Below are positions 31,050 to 42,062 of a stretch of 64,000 bases of DNA, one piece after another. How positions within the stretch are numbered: position 1 is the first letter of the stretch; every line of letters starts with the position of its first letter. The DNA lies in the NCBI GenBank assembly GCA_027577595.1, contig JANBRJ010000001.1, positions 62,001 through 126,000 on the forward strand. The letters are read 5' to 3'. The notes beneath the pieces are model-generated. The model saw only the letters and a program-made list of their open reading frames with translations. It made no database searches and was not told the origin of the DNA. Source of the stretch: Coemansia sp. RSA 487. Its lineage: Eukaryota > Kickxellomycota > Kickxellomycetes > Kickxellales > Kickxellaceae. Position numbers and translations under genes: made by a program.

Positions 31050-33035
31050 ATGTCAGACATAAAGGGGAAGCCTGTGCAGCAAATGCTTGCTGGTAAGAAT
31101 GGGCGCGAGAAGTACAACATACATCTACTGCAGTCGCGCGATTCACTTCAAAGCACGCTGACAAAGCTCAAGGAATACAAGGCCGACTACCGGTTGCTGC
31201 AAAAAACTCTTGCCGAGCTTCCAGACGAGATCGAATACCAAGCGATGGTGCCTGTCGGGCCGTTGGCATTTTTTCCTGGTAAAATCGTGCACACAAACGA
31301 GATACTAGTGTTGCTTGGTGACAATTGGTTTGTGGACAGATCGGCAAAACAGGCAGCAGAGATAGCTAAGCGCAGGGAGGATTATGTTGACGATAGAATT
31401 GCAATTGTCAAAAAGGAACTGCAGGGAGTGGACAAGAGAAAAGACATTATAGACGAGGAACCAAAGGATGGCATTTCGTCGCTAATTCAAGGCAATCTTC
31501 CGGATAGAATGTATAATGACGACGGGGAGGAGATTGTCGATATCAAGGAGGAACTGGACGAAGGGCAGCTACCTTTATTTAGCGAACAAGCAAGCGATCG
31601 TATTGGTGACAAAAAGAAGTCTCAGGAAGCCGATAGTGGTGTTGTGCAAAGTGGCTATAATGCATTGGACGCCAAACGCAAACGTACCATCGAACAACTA
31701 TCACGAAACCATGCTTCTTCTGATGACAACGATAACGACTATTCCAAGCTTAGCGCTGAACAGCGTGAAATCCTCGAACTTTTGGATCAGATTGGCTCAG
31801 ACGAAGACGAAAAAAACTCTGTAGATATTGATGGAACCAGCGATTCTACAGATGAGAGCGATGGAGGAGATGTATTCTCTGATGAAGACCATATCAATGC
31901 CCTTTGCGATGATGATGACGACGATTACAATGACAATAGCACTTGCGATGATTCTAATGACGGTTACATGAAACTACGCGTAGTAGAAAAGCATTCGCCT
32001 CCTGCTTCACGGCGGCCGTCCACAACTTTGCCAAAGGGCATACTCAAACCTCGGACTCCCATAGTGCTGGATGGACCCAGAAGACAGGCAAAATCCTCTT
32101 CCAATGACGGTAAACTGAGGAAATCTGTCAGATTTAACACAGTTGCCGAAGCATACACGCACTCGAACACTGAGCTTTTGGATGAAAGCAACATTGACGA
32201 CAATATTAGCAAGGTAGTGAATCTAATGAGCATGCTTACAGCTAGTTCGTCTACCTGGTCACGCTCACCTGGAAGCCCTATCAGCACAGCACCAAAAATA
32301 ACTGTGATAGACGAGGATAGTGCCGAAGAGGAAGAAGCAGCTAAACCACATGCTTTAGAAGAGAAGAAAACCAGCAACAATGACTTAAGCTCTGCGGTAC
32401 CGCTTAGCTTCAAGCCCAACACAACTGCCACGTCTGGTGTCCGTTCCAGCAAGGCCATTTCCTCGCCCAAAGTCGAGGAATCTTCTACAATCACCGATGC
32501 CAACAAACCCGCAATGCCAAAGACCACTGTGCAGAAGAGTTCAATGAAGACTAGAATTGTTGAACGGTCTCCGGTTACTGATGAAGATGTCGATATGCAA
32601 GATGTTGTTGACGAGGAGATGCATGCTCGCGAAATAGCTCAAGCATATAGCCGTATGCGATTTGCACGGATGTCCGCAGGAAAGCTCGATGGGGCGGCAG
32701 ATGTTGCCGAGCGTGTGCTGGGCCAAGTATCTGGTGTCAGCCTTGTTGATCAGACAGATCATGCTGGTGAAAGCGGCCACCAGGACAAGGACAATGCCGA
32801 TGATGACTACGAGAGAATCGAGCTTCCAAGCGATCTCCCGCTAAATTACAGTACAAATAACCGTCCTCCGGAAGTCATTCACCAACCCAAACCAAAAGTC
32901 GCTGCCATCGCCTCAGCAATGTTGCCTAACGAACTGAGTAAGGATGGTGCCAGTAGACCGATATCCAAGGAACAGCAACAGGCCAAACCAAAAATGTCAC
33001 GGTTCAAGGCACAGCGCCTTGGTCTTAGTCGATAA
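31050..33035 (+). CDS. Unconventional prefoldin URI1 / Bud27-like
   Basis: 661 residues from ATG 31050 (the frame is open a little further up but with no ATG). Residues ~15-150 form the prefoldin-alpha fold: two coiled coils around YQAMVPVGPLAFFPGKIVHT, the beta-hairpin signature, and TNEILVLLGDNWFVDRSAKQ. The middle is acidic with runs of Asp. A basic patch at ~350-385 (GILKPRTPIV, then RKSVRFNTVAEAY) resembles the URI segment with the RVxF-like KSVRF. The C-terminus ends SRFKAQRLGLSR, a conserved URI tail. The family joins the R2TP chaperone and RPB5 in assembly of RNA polymerases and links to TOR signalling. The Rad57-like gene is its divergent neighbour. Confidence 0.88.
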   Translation: MSDIKGKPVQQMLAGKNGREKYNIHLLQSRDSLQSTLTKLKEYKADYRLLQKTLAELPDEIEYQAMVPVGPLAFFPGKIVHTNEILVLLGDNWFVDRSAKQAAEIAKRREDYVDDRIAIVKKELQGVDKRKDIIDEEPKDGISSLIQGNLPDRMYNDDGEEIVDIKEELDEGQLPLFSEQASDRIGDKKKSQEADSGVVQSGYNALDAKRKRTIEQLSRNHASSDDNDNDYSKLSAEQREILELLDQIGSDEDEKNSVDIDGTSDSTDESDGGDVFSDEDHINALCDDDDDDYNDNSTCDDSNDGYMKLRVVEKHSPPASRRPSTTLPKGILKPRTPIVLDGPRRQAKSSSNDGKLRKSVRFNTVAEAYTHSNTELLDESNIDDNISKVVNLMSMLTASSSTWSRSPGSPISTAPKITVIDEDSAEEEEAAKPHALEEKKTSNNDLSSAVPLSFKPNTTATSGVRSSKAISSPKVEESSTITDANKPAMPKTTVQKSSMKTRIVERSPVTDEDVDMQDVVDEEMHAREIAQAYSRMRFARMSAGKLDGAADVAERVLGQVSGVSLVDQTDHAGESGHQDKDNADDDYERIELPSDLPLNYSTNNRPPEVIHQPKPKVAAIASAMLPNELSKDGASRPISKEQQQAKPKMSRFKAQRLGLSR

Positions 33036-33149
33036 TTTCGCCTAAACTCAAGAAAAACCCCACCTTGGTTAATGCATTTCTAACTCCAAACACAGCAAAA
33101 TGTGAGTGTCTGGAACCTTTTTAAAAAAATAAACTTTTATAAAAAATGT

Positions 33150-36100
33150 CTAAGATGAAGCCATATTGCTACGTTGGCCAGTAGTAGCACCTTCAGCACC
33201 AGAGCTGTTGTAACAACGTTGGCACATCACATGCAGGTCAGCAGCACTGCTTGTTGACGAAGCTGGAAGGCCACGCCCTGGCGATGATGGCCACCAAATC
33301 GGCGAAAACGTGGTCGAGCACCGCCTGCATGATGGCTCATCGCCTGAGCTGGACCAAGCAACTGTTGGCTTTTTTACAAGCTTATCGGACGAGGCTGGAT
33401 GACCGTTTGCAGATATGTTTTGCACAGATCCCATTTCAGAGCTGCTGCCAACAGAGCTGGATAACAGCATGGAAGGAGATTCGCCTCTTGGCCTCGCCTT
33501 CAATGCCGCTTCGGCTCTTTCTCCACCTACATTTACCGATGCCGCTGCTGTCATCTTGTCTGAGTCTGGAGATGCAACCGACCGTGGGCTCTTCACTCCG
33601 CGTGCATGTAGCATAGCTCCACGCAATTGCATTTGTGCGGTGGCTCTCTTTGCTGCGATGACCACAGACATCACTAAGTTGCCCTCTTCATCGACCGCAT
33701 CAAGCGAAATGTTCTTGTCTGTTTTATGGGCATGCTTTGCGCATTTAACCACAGCTCTAATCTTTTCCTTGCTCTTTGTAAACTTGGGAATGCTTTCCAA
33801 AACCTTGCTGGGAGGAATCGCTGGGTTTTCAATCTGGCCCACCAAAATTGCTCGAGATGTCTGTGGGGAATCGCTACCATCAGACGTCAATATATGAGCG
33901 CATTTTGCATGCGCACCTTCTCTGCAGTCTGATTCAGCACATTTCAGCGTAGCTCCGTCGGTTTGCATACATACAGAGCAACGCCGCATCCACATATCCT
34001 TCGAAAGAGCCATTACACCATCGACGACAACATTGCTATGGGCAAAGAGAAGCCTGCTCTGGTCAAGGGCCAATGCGCACACTGGATGAACCCAGTTGTT
34101 CCCTGAAGTCCGCCACATCAGCTGACGCGGCCTGTCAGAAGGAGTTAGAGCAGAAGGATGTGGCACTTCTGCTCCCTTATGACACAGGACGCAATCGTAG
34201 TTAAGCGAGATTGTCGGGTTGTTGATGTTAGTACATATGCCACATCTCCAGCGCTTCGGATGAAGCCTTGCATCTGCGGGATACCCTGAGCACTCAAAGT
34301 GAACGCAGACGCCGCAGTCCTGGCATATGAGCAGCGGTTGGGTGCTTCCAGTCCCAGACACTGTGGGCAGTCTGCACACGTCACACGGCGTAAGTGGCCA
34401 GTGGTCGGCTCCTTTGATCTTAGGAAACACACCAGCAATCGCGTATTTGGGGCGAGTACTAGACTTGCGATGCTCTTCGTGGGATCCATTCGACCGGGAA
34501 TGCAGGTTATAGCTATCCTGTGCTGGTTGCTGCTGTTGCTGTTGCTGCTGCTGTTGCTGCTGGCGCTGCTGCAGCTGATTATTATACTTGCGGCTACTGA
34601 TAAACTCTTGGTCAGGCATGGCGGCATAACGAAGCCAGTAGCCCCGGCAGTCATTGCAAATGACGCGTCTGGCTCCAGAATACTTGGCACTTCGTGTGTT
34701 GTGAGCGGCAAGCTCGAGTGGAGCTGGGTACCAGTGCGACGCACGGTCACGCGCACAGTTGAGGCAGCGTAGCTGTTTTTCGTGGTGGTCGTTTGACATC
34801 CTGGAGTGGTCGCGCGTTGTCATTCCAGTCGTGCGTGGCGAGCTTGCAGGCGTATTAGAGCTGCTCAAGCCCGCATCAGAGGCAACCTCAACGTGAATGT
34901 TGGCAGCTCCCTCGCCTTGCCCAAGGTTCGGACGCCGCTGTCCGGAATGATTACGGTTGTCGTACGCTTCAAGCAGTTGCTTTCCAAGGTTGGTCGGCCG
35001 CATCATGTAGTAGTGCAACGTAATTGCACGCCGCGTGTTTTCAGGGATGTTATTGTGTATGGACTGGAGGTTGGATCCATACTCGCGCATGCAGTCGTTG
35101 AACTTTTCCAACCCTTCTTCAGTCCAGTAATCCCCAGGCTCTCTCTGGCGGATGTAGCCCTCAGGGCACTCTGGAATGGAAATCAGCGCCTCCTCTACGT
35201 CGTATCCATGCAGCACCAAACCGTGAAGCGCCGCGTCCTGGCATTCAAGCAGTGAAAAGTCGTGGATACTGCTAAAGTGTCTGCATAGGAACGGGACGAT
35301 TGCACCCATGTACATTTCCAGCTCATTGTTTGGTAGAAATGATGGCTGCTTGAAGAATACCTGCTCGTCATGGTTGCCACGTCGCACCTCAATCTCGTCC
35401 CACATAATGTCCATCTGCTCAGCACTCTTACTATGCCAGCGAGTAGTGCCGCCGCCGCCACCGCTATTGATGCCTCCACTAGACCAGCCACCTCCGTAAT
35501 TATCCTTTCCTCGGTGGCCAGTGTGGCTGGTGGTTCCGTTTGTAATTGAAGTGGTGTTGCCGTTCGCCTTTTGACGGAGCTGGTGCGGCTTTCTATCGGT
35601 TGTGTCGCCGTTTTCTTCAAATATCCTGGCGTGCTGTGCAAGTAAGCGGCTGTCAAGCTCGGCTCCGCTAGGTGACACCATGTCGGGGATGATGGCCTGG
35701 TATTTAGGACCAATGCGACTGACAGCGCGCGGGTAAATACGCTCGTCGTCGTGCAGAACGTCGTCGATATCTGTGTTGATTCCAAAATAGCGAAACGGCC
35801 AAATGCCGCGATTCTTGGGCCGAGGAATTACCTTTCCAGAGATATCGCCATTATACCTACTTTCTCCGTGGGAGAGCTTTAGCCGCTTGCTCCCAGACCG
35901 GGATTCGGTATCGGACGCCGCTGCAGACGCTGCCGCAGCCCCCGAAGGCGTAGTCATGCCTGTCGCTGCAGAAGAGCGTAGTGCAATGGCAAACTCGTCG
36001 CTGGATGAGCTACGCGTGGTGCGCTTACGGTCTCCTGGCTCCAGTATGCCAGCCGTGGCGCTGGAAGAGTCGTCAAGGGCCTTTTCCCGCTGTTCTAACC

Positions 36101-38040
36101 TGCGCCGCATGCAGGCCGCGCACTGCCAAGTATATCCCTTTGCTGGCTTTTTGGTAAGCGGTGGATCCAGGCATTGCATATGGTAGTGCTTTTCGCACAG
36201 CGAACACTTCAGAGATTCGTTGACACTACACCACTTTGCGCATACTGTGCAAGCACGGCGGGTATTTACAAGATCTGCAATCTTTTGGGACTCTGCAAAG
36301 ATGAATTCGTACGTGTCGTGCAGCTTTTGTAGAATATCCTGCGGCGCGTTACGTATCTGAGCCACGGGTATCATGTCGTAAAGACGGGTGCTGTAGCGGT
36401 CAAAGAGCTGAGTGTAGTAGTAATAGTCGGGCTTGGACTTCCACGTGTTAAGATCAGCTATCTCTGTGATGTGGCGAACAAAGCATTTGCCTCTGATTGC
36501 CGATACGGGATTGAGATCCGAGTGCATTGTTGCCACAAGAAGACGAGAGTCCTTTGCGCGAACGCGTGTCACTGGCAAATCCCGCGGCCGCTGAAACCAG
36601 GCAAGGCGTGCGCGCAGCTGGGCAGCAGTGACCGGCGTGGACGAGGGTGTTGGAGTATCCTCTCTTTTGTCGCTAGATGCGGTTATCTTTGGCTGGCGCA
36701 CGCGCGGAACGTACACAAACTCCATGACGCGGCCGATGTAAAACGGCTCGTCTATGTACTCTGGCTGCATGTAGACATGATCTAAAACGACGACAGATAT
36801 ATAGGCAAAGGGGATGATGAATGGTCAGTAGCAAATAATTTTTTATTCCAATCTGTATTTGTGCATGTGACAGACGATTTGAAAATCTAGCCAATTAGGC
36901 GTGTGCACGCAAGAGGCGTAGCTTTTCCGTTAAAAAACGCGTACGCCTTTTTTTCTTTACAAAAGCATACATTTGAAAAGGAAAAGGAGAGAAATCAAAA
37001 CAGCTGCTGCTCCAAGAGCTGCAATCTATTTTATATTGTGTGGTGTGTGTTTTGGAGCATCTCAAGGCAACAGAGAAGCAGGAGAAATGTTGCTTGTGTC
37101 CCCTGGCTGTGAGACATGGGCGGAAAAGCCAAGCTCAATCACAAACATTCTCATCTATTTCCAGCAGTCACTTGCTGGCTGTGCATATGGCCACGTGAAT
37201 GGCTAGATATTTCACCAGCAAAGTCTACTAACTATTAACCAGCACAGGCTCTCACCCAAGCAAAGAGAGATACGTAATGGGCGGAGACAATGTTGAGAGA
37301 GGGAGAGATAGAGATTGGTGTGGCATTTGGGTGGTTGCTTGCACACGCGTATAAAAACAGAACAATCAAGGTTGAACGTCGCTAGGAAGGGAAACGAACA
37401 GCAGAGTCTGTTGTCCATTTTGTCCAGACCAGCCATTTTTTGTTGTCTTCAAAGAGGCCCTCTAGCAAATACAAAACAAAAGAAAATGAGATGACAGGCG
37501 CTAGAGCAGCTCCCTCTAAGCCAAAACGGAACAAATAAAAAATAGAAATAGAAATACCACACATTTTTGTTTCTGTCGTATCCAAGTTTCATTTTCTGAG
37601 CAGCTAGATACAGCGTTTGCAGACATCTACATGCTGCAACCCCGTGAGACCCATGCTGTTTTATAGCACAGGGCCAAAGATACATGTCCAGATTGATGGA
37701 CATCTACTTTTACCTCGAAACCGACCAGGTGCAAAAGCAGTTTTGCTCAGGTAGTATCGCCTTGGGAATTTTAGAATGGTACATTGTAATAGTAAGGCTA
37801 GAAACCGAGACACATGGCACCCCCTGCTGGCTAACCACGAATCTCAAAGATCTCGGCTTTACACAAAGGAAAATACCAACCGAAAGGATATATGAACGAT
37901 TGGAAAGAGACATGAACACAAAGAGAAATATGCTGAAACTTACCGTCTATAGATACAGAGATGCCGCCAGCAATAGTTATGCTGTTGGGCGGTGGAGGAA
38001 GTGAGGTGTCCGAATTCGGCAACGGAAGGTGCTTGACCAT
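33150..38040 (-). CDS. Snt2-like chromatin reader (BAH, PHD, ELM2/SANT, GATA-like and extended PHD)
   Basis: Exon 1 is 38040-37944 and exon 2 is 36781-33150, 1242 residues. The junction restores SVSIDDHVYMQPEYIDEPFY, the usual start of a BAH domain, which runs to ~180 (CFVRHITEIADL). Next are PHD1 (CTVCAKW...CSLCEKHYHMQC), an ELM2-like segment (FGINTDIDDVLHDDERIYPR), a SANT/Myb domain (DYWTEEGLEKFNDCMREYG), a GATA-like finger (CLNC...CNDC), a polyGln tract, and a PHD/extended-PHD tandem (CDVC...CGVCVHFEC, CVLCHKG, WVHPVCAL, CSVC). A last Cys-rich GATA-like unit (CRRCSTTFSPIW) is near the end. This is Snt2, which in yeasts is part of an Rpd3 deacetylase/ubiquitin-ligase complex. Confidence 0.88.
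36782..37943 (-). other. Unusually long (1162-base) first intron of the Snt2-like gene
   Basis: Donor GGTAAGTTT and acceptor TTTAG-AT frame the region; phase 1 is conserved through the join. Most other introns in this window are 43-210 bases. The intron is AT-rich with no repeat or RNA gene that I recognise. A 106-codon plus-strand frame at 37684-38004 lies partly inside it and antisense to exon 1; I do not call it a gene. Confidence 0.65.
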
Positions 38041-39853
38041 TTCAAATATTGAGAGAAAATATTCCAAATAACGACGCAGTTGAGAATAGCGTGCTATCTA
38101 GAAGCTACAATAAAAGAAAGAAAAAGACACTTTTTCGGTCTGTAATAATAATGATTTTTGGGTTGCAAAAAAAGTAGAAACAAGAAAGAAGGGAAAGGAT
38201 GGGAGGCGGTAGAGTATGTAGGTGGGATATGGCAAAATACTGGGGCGATAGAACGCGCACCCTGTCCCCTTTTGTTAAGAGTGGCCACAACCACAGTGAA
38301 TTCAAAAAAAACGACAAAAGAAAATAAAGGATTATAGTTGCGAAAAAAAGCAAGGCAAAATAAAAAATAAAAGTGGAAGAAAAATGAAAAAATAAAAGTT
38401 ATCCAGGTATACGATATAAAGAATAAATGCTAGCAAAATGTGTTCAATTATTGAATAGTTGGGATGTCAGAAGGGAAGCAAGAGAGAAAAGAAGGCAAAA
38501 AGAGCTTGTGTTCTCTTCATCGTATCCAAAAAAAATCCTTATCCCCTCCCCAGAACAAAAAAAAAACAAAAAATGTGCGATGTTGCTCGAGTATAACCTA
38601 TAGTTGATGACCAAAAAAAAAAGGCCTGTCTTTTTCTGTTAGCAGATACTTGCGGACAAAACGACAATATCCTTTCTGATTAATGGCGACTTGCGAGTGG
38701 GTTTTTTCTTTTCGTACTGGTCCGCCGGTCGCTGGTCTTTGGTCGTCTGTTTTTCTATGTTGTCTGATTAGCAAGGCTATTTTCCATTGCTTATCTTATT
38801 GTCATCGTAATATTGGATGTCTTGTCACGGATTACCTATCCTCTTCACTACGTTGGATGTATCTACCGCCGTTACTTTGCTGTGTGACATTTACATTACT
38901 TCAAAGGTCATTCATGTGTAGACTGTTGTTCAAGATGACTTGCTGGATGCCAGGGATTTCCTCTCTGTTACGTATGCGCTCTTGAACTTGCTCTGATGTC
39001 ATTATATCCTGTAGAATGATGCTTGACAAAATAGACTGGCACCTTTGTCCACGAGCTTCGCCATTGCCACCAAAGCCATCTTGCGTAATTGTCCCACTGC
39101 TGTGTTTTCTGCAAACTAAACCCTTTGATTAAATTGAATCTCTTGGTCATTTTTGTCTAGTTTAGGAGACTTTTGGAGCTCTTTTTTTTTAGTTTCCTAG
39201 GGCTTTCCCCCCATCTTTTCTGTAGGCTGTTTCAAAAAGCAGAGAAAATAAAACAAACATTGCAAACGCTTTCTCTTTCTGATTTCTATTGCTGCTGTCG
39301 AGTATTGTCTTTAGACACAGCACCGCTCTTTTCTATTAATTCCTGGGCTCGAGTCCTTTCTTTTCGTGTCCAAGAATGAACATCCCTCTTTCTTTTTTGC
39401 TCTTTATTTTTCGCATCAAGTTTCTGGTCGAACAGTAGCATTTTCTCAAGCGAATGAAATCACCCAATTCTTTTGAGTGTTTCTCTTTTTACCGCATCTT
39501 GCTTGTGCTATCATCATTTGTAATCTGATTCCGCAGATTACTCTCAGTATTAGATGTTGGCTATCCATTTGAGAGATGAGAAAGACTGACTTTCTTTCGA
39601 AGCTCTTCCATTTATTCAGTGCAATTGCTAGCTAATAAAATTTACAGCTTTAAAAGGAAATTAGGTAGCTAAATACAGGCACATCTTTTCTGCAATTAAG
39701 ACGCAAACTAAGCAGCCAGCATTTCGGCTTTTTCTGAAGAAACACAAGCATGCCCAGCATATTAAATAGGCAAAGCCAAAAAAGCACATGCTAAAAAGCC
39801 GAGGGAAAGAACGCCTTTTCTTTCCATAAGGATCAGCAAAAAATATAAAAGTA
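38041..39853. other. Gene-poor AT-rich region upstream of the Snt2-like gene
   Basis: Contains long A and T runs around 38100-38640. Apart from a possible short minus-strand exon (38901-39108) I see no gene. Confidence 0.5.
38901..39108 (-). CDS. Possible terminal exon of a small peroxin-like (PEX39/KPWE-type) gene
   Basis: After an acceptor-like tttgcag (ends 39109), a frame of 68 residues runs to TGA 38903-38901. Its composition is protein-like (GTITQDGFGGNGEARG) and contains SEQVQERIRNREEIPGIQQV. The string [hydrophobic]-x-x-[Ile]-x-x-x-[Glu]-IPGI resembles the IPGI segment of fungal PEX39/KPWE-type peroxisomal proteins, but the KPWE motif itself is not present. The first exon is not identified: ATG-CG before GTAAAA near 39490 would fit the phase. 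I keep this as a weak candidate only. Confidence 0.22.
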
Positions 39854-39925
39854 TTCCGCAACGGGGAATCGAACCCCGGCCGCGACGGTGAGAGCGTCGA
39901 ATCCTAGCCACTGGACCATTGCGGA
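39854..39925 (-). tRNA. tRNA-Glu (anticodon CTC)
   Basis: The 72-base minus-strand sequence folds as a cloverleaf. The acceptor stem TCCGCAA pairs with TTGCGGA. The D arm is GTCCAGTGGCTAGGAT, the anticodon stem CGACG/CGTCG closes the loop CTCTCAC (anticodon CTC), and the T arm is CGGGGTTCGATTCCCCG. CCA is not encoded and there is no intron. Confidence 0.97.
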
Positions 39926-40083
39926 TTTAGCCAAACTCAAGCTATTTGGCATTACTGATCCTCTAAAATAACAAACAATGGCACTCAAAAATAGCTTACA
40001 ATGTGGGTTTCACTTGTTTAGTCGCAAGCTATACTGTACAAAGTTGCAATTCAAGTACTAGTATTTTATTGTAAAGACTAACA

Positions 40084-40890
40084 CTAAGTGGTTTTGGATG
40101 CGTTTGCAATTATTTGATGGCGTGCACGACGAATAGCACTTTCGAATGTAGGAACTTGGAAGTATGTGGCCATGCGAGAAATGTCAGAGTCTGTGATAAG
40201 CGAGGGGTTTTCTTCCAGGAGAGGGAGTCCGCTCTCCAGGGTTCTGTTATCAAAGCTTCGTCTCTCGTTATTGTTGCTAGCGCTGTCAGATGAGAAGCCT
40301 TGGTTGGGAGTGGTAGATCCGGTTGAGGCGTACGTGGCCTGGTAGAATTTGCTTAGCTCCGAATCAAAGATGACCTCAAAGGCGCCGCGATCGAAAAGAT
40401 GCTGCAAATGCTGGGCGCCGTGGCGTGCCTTATAGTGCGAGTAGACACGGAAGAGATTGTAGAAGAAAGGAAAGTTAGGGATAACGGGGATAAGGGTAAA
40501 CAGCGATGATACAGGCAGCAGATAGCAACAGTACCACACCCACCGTGCGTGGTATGGCTCTTGCGTTGCAACCAGGACACGCAGATCATTCAAGACCTCG
40601 ACTTCGCTCAGAATGTTTGGCACCACGATATCGACCTTGCTAACTAGAGCACCCTCGCTCTTTGTTGGGACCTCTTTGAGGAAGTACTCCTTGAACGGTA
40701 TCTTGTCCATGAGCGTCTCGCCGTATGCGTATATTTTGCCACGCCAGCTAGTTGGCGGATAGGCGCTCCATTTGTTCCACTTTTCGGATGCCGTCGTTGC
40801 CCAATTTGTCATCCGTGTTGGGATTGCATTTATAGGCTGACAATGCAGAGCCCAGTGTGTTCTTGTGACTGGGATTACGAATATGCGCAT
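40084..40890 (-). CDS. Mitochondrial K+/H+ exchange-related protein (Mit_KHE1 family)
   Basis: 268 residues, single exon. The short family of yeast YDL183C has the order seen here: an N-terminal RIFVIPVTRTHWALHC with WNKWSAYPPTSWRGKIYAYG, then VWYCCYLLPVSSLFTLIPVI, a hydrophobic loop, and NLFRVYSHYKARHGAQHLQHL. The central hydrophobic segment (~117-148) may insert in the inner membrane. A Ser/Asn-rich, apparently disordered stretch follows before a conserved helix at the C-terminus. The family is linked genetically to K+/H+ exchange across the mitochondrial inner membrane; biochemical role not proven. No clear presequence by eye. Confidence 0.85.
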   Translation of the reverse strand: MRIFVIPVTRTHWALHCQPINAIPTRMTNWATTASEKWNKWSAYPPTSWRGKIYAYGETLMDKIPFKEYFLKEVPTKSEGALVSKVDIVVPNILSEVEVLNDLRVLVATQEPYHARWVWYCCYLLPVSSLFTLIPVIPNFPFFYNLFRVYSHYKARHGAQHLQHLFDRGAFEVIFDSELSKFYQATYASTGSTTPNQGFSSDSASNNNERRSFDNRTLESGLPLLEENPSLITDSDISRMATYFQVPTFESAIRRARHQIIANASKTT

Positions 40891-41413
40891 GTGGGGGTAA
40901 AATAGAGGGAATGTATATTAAATTGACGAGAGGTAACCGAATTCCGCTAAACAGAGGAATGCGAAGGAAAAAGGTAAAATTCAAACAGCAAATGCAAAGT
41001 CTTCCTTCCCTCGCTCACAAAACGGAAAAACTGCCTTCAGTTTTTGGTGGCTCAGTTTTGCCGGTTTGTGCTGACGCATCTCGATTTTCTCCGCATCACT
41101 TTTTCGTCTAGTAGAAACCCCAAAGCAACGCGGGTTAAGCTTTACACAGTTTTGGATGTTTCCCATCCCACCGGGCTTTTTCAGTTTTACCAAGCACAAG
41201 TTAGCAAACATACAAACTAGCTTGTCATTGATACGTTTTTTTAGCAAGAATTGCAAGCCCTATCTGCTGCTCTGGATGGCCGCAAAAGTACACAATGGTT
41301 CAGGATGTATATTAGTGCTATTTGAAGCTCTCTATTAAAGGTGAATAAGGGGGTTCAGAGCTCAGGGCGAGTACAAGTTATGCCTAGAGCAAAAGAAGGG
41401 GGCATGTTTCTCT
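40891..41413. other. Intergenic spacer
   Basis: No gene seen. It separates two minus-strand genes, and must hold the promoter of the K+/H+ exchange-related gene. Confidence 0.5.
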
Positions 41414-41752
41414 TTAAAAGAACCTGGCCTGTGGAGTGCCTCTAGGCTTTATGCGCAACCACAAGCGCCGACGGAGTACAAGCACGGCTGCAGCGGCTAT
41501 CAGTGGCCCCGACACCCACCAGCTCTGGAAAAGAAGCACTGCACGCAGCTCCAGCTGCCCAACGCTGATAGTTGCAAGCAAAAAGGCCGACATTACAAAC
41601 GCAAGCCCAGTCAGCAGCAGCGCCAGCACCACAAGCCCGCCTATAATCTCTGACCACGTAACCAGCCTTTCCATCTCCGCTACTGCCACTGGGTGTGCCG
41701 CGTACTTCCTCTCTGTCTGCGTCTGCTGGATATCGTTCATCTTCTTGCGCAT
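41414..41752 (-). CDS. Small two-span membrane protein, unrecognised
   Basis: 112 residues, single exon from ATG 41752. After a polar N-terminus (MRKKMNDIQQTQTERKYAAH) a long hydrophobic segment (EIIGGLVVLALLLTGLAFVM and onward, residues ~34-62) and a second one (residues ~77-92, SGPLIAAAAVLVLRRR) follow, and it ends in basic residues (RIKPRGTPQARFF). This is a hairpin membrane protein with positive loop and tail. No family comes to mind. GC-rich codons support coding. Confidence 0.5.
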   Translation of the reverse strand: MRKKMNDIQQTQTERKYAAHPVAVAEMERLVTWSEIIGGLVVLALLLTGLAFVMSAFLLATISVGQLELRAVLLFQSWWVSGPLIAAAAVLVLRRRLWLRIKPRGTPQARFF

Positions 41753-42062
41753 GTAGCCTAGTATATATAATATGAGATGGTGTGTGGATATGCAAATAGT
41801 TGTGGTGAAACAGGGATGAAAAAGTAAAGAAAAAGGCAGCTAAAAAGAAAAAGAAAAAGAAAAGAGCAGAAATAAAGAGTCTGACCGCGACAAGAACACC
41901 CTGTAGGGAGGAAAGAAAATATGTAAAAGAAAAACAAAAAGAAATGAGAAAGAAAAGAAAACCCCCACCAACCCAAGCCAACAATCGCCTGGTACCATGC
42001 TCCTTACAAAATACGTCACATGGATGGTATTATTCGGACAGAGCATCTGAAACAGAAAAATA
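41753..42062. other. Intergenic spacer with polypurine stretch
   Basis: Contains an A/G-rich run (~41815-41960) on the plus strand. It lies between the small membrane gene and ECM29, both on the minus strand. No gene. Confidence 0.5.

Noticed and set aside
37684-38004. Plus-strand frame of 106 codons inside and antisense to the start of the Snt2-like gene
   Set aside because: It overlaps exon 1 of a firmly identified gene on the other strand and has no recognisable motif; chance open frames of this length are expected in a 64 kb window.
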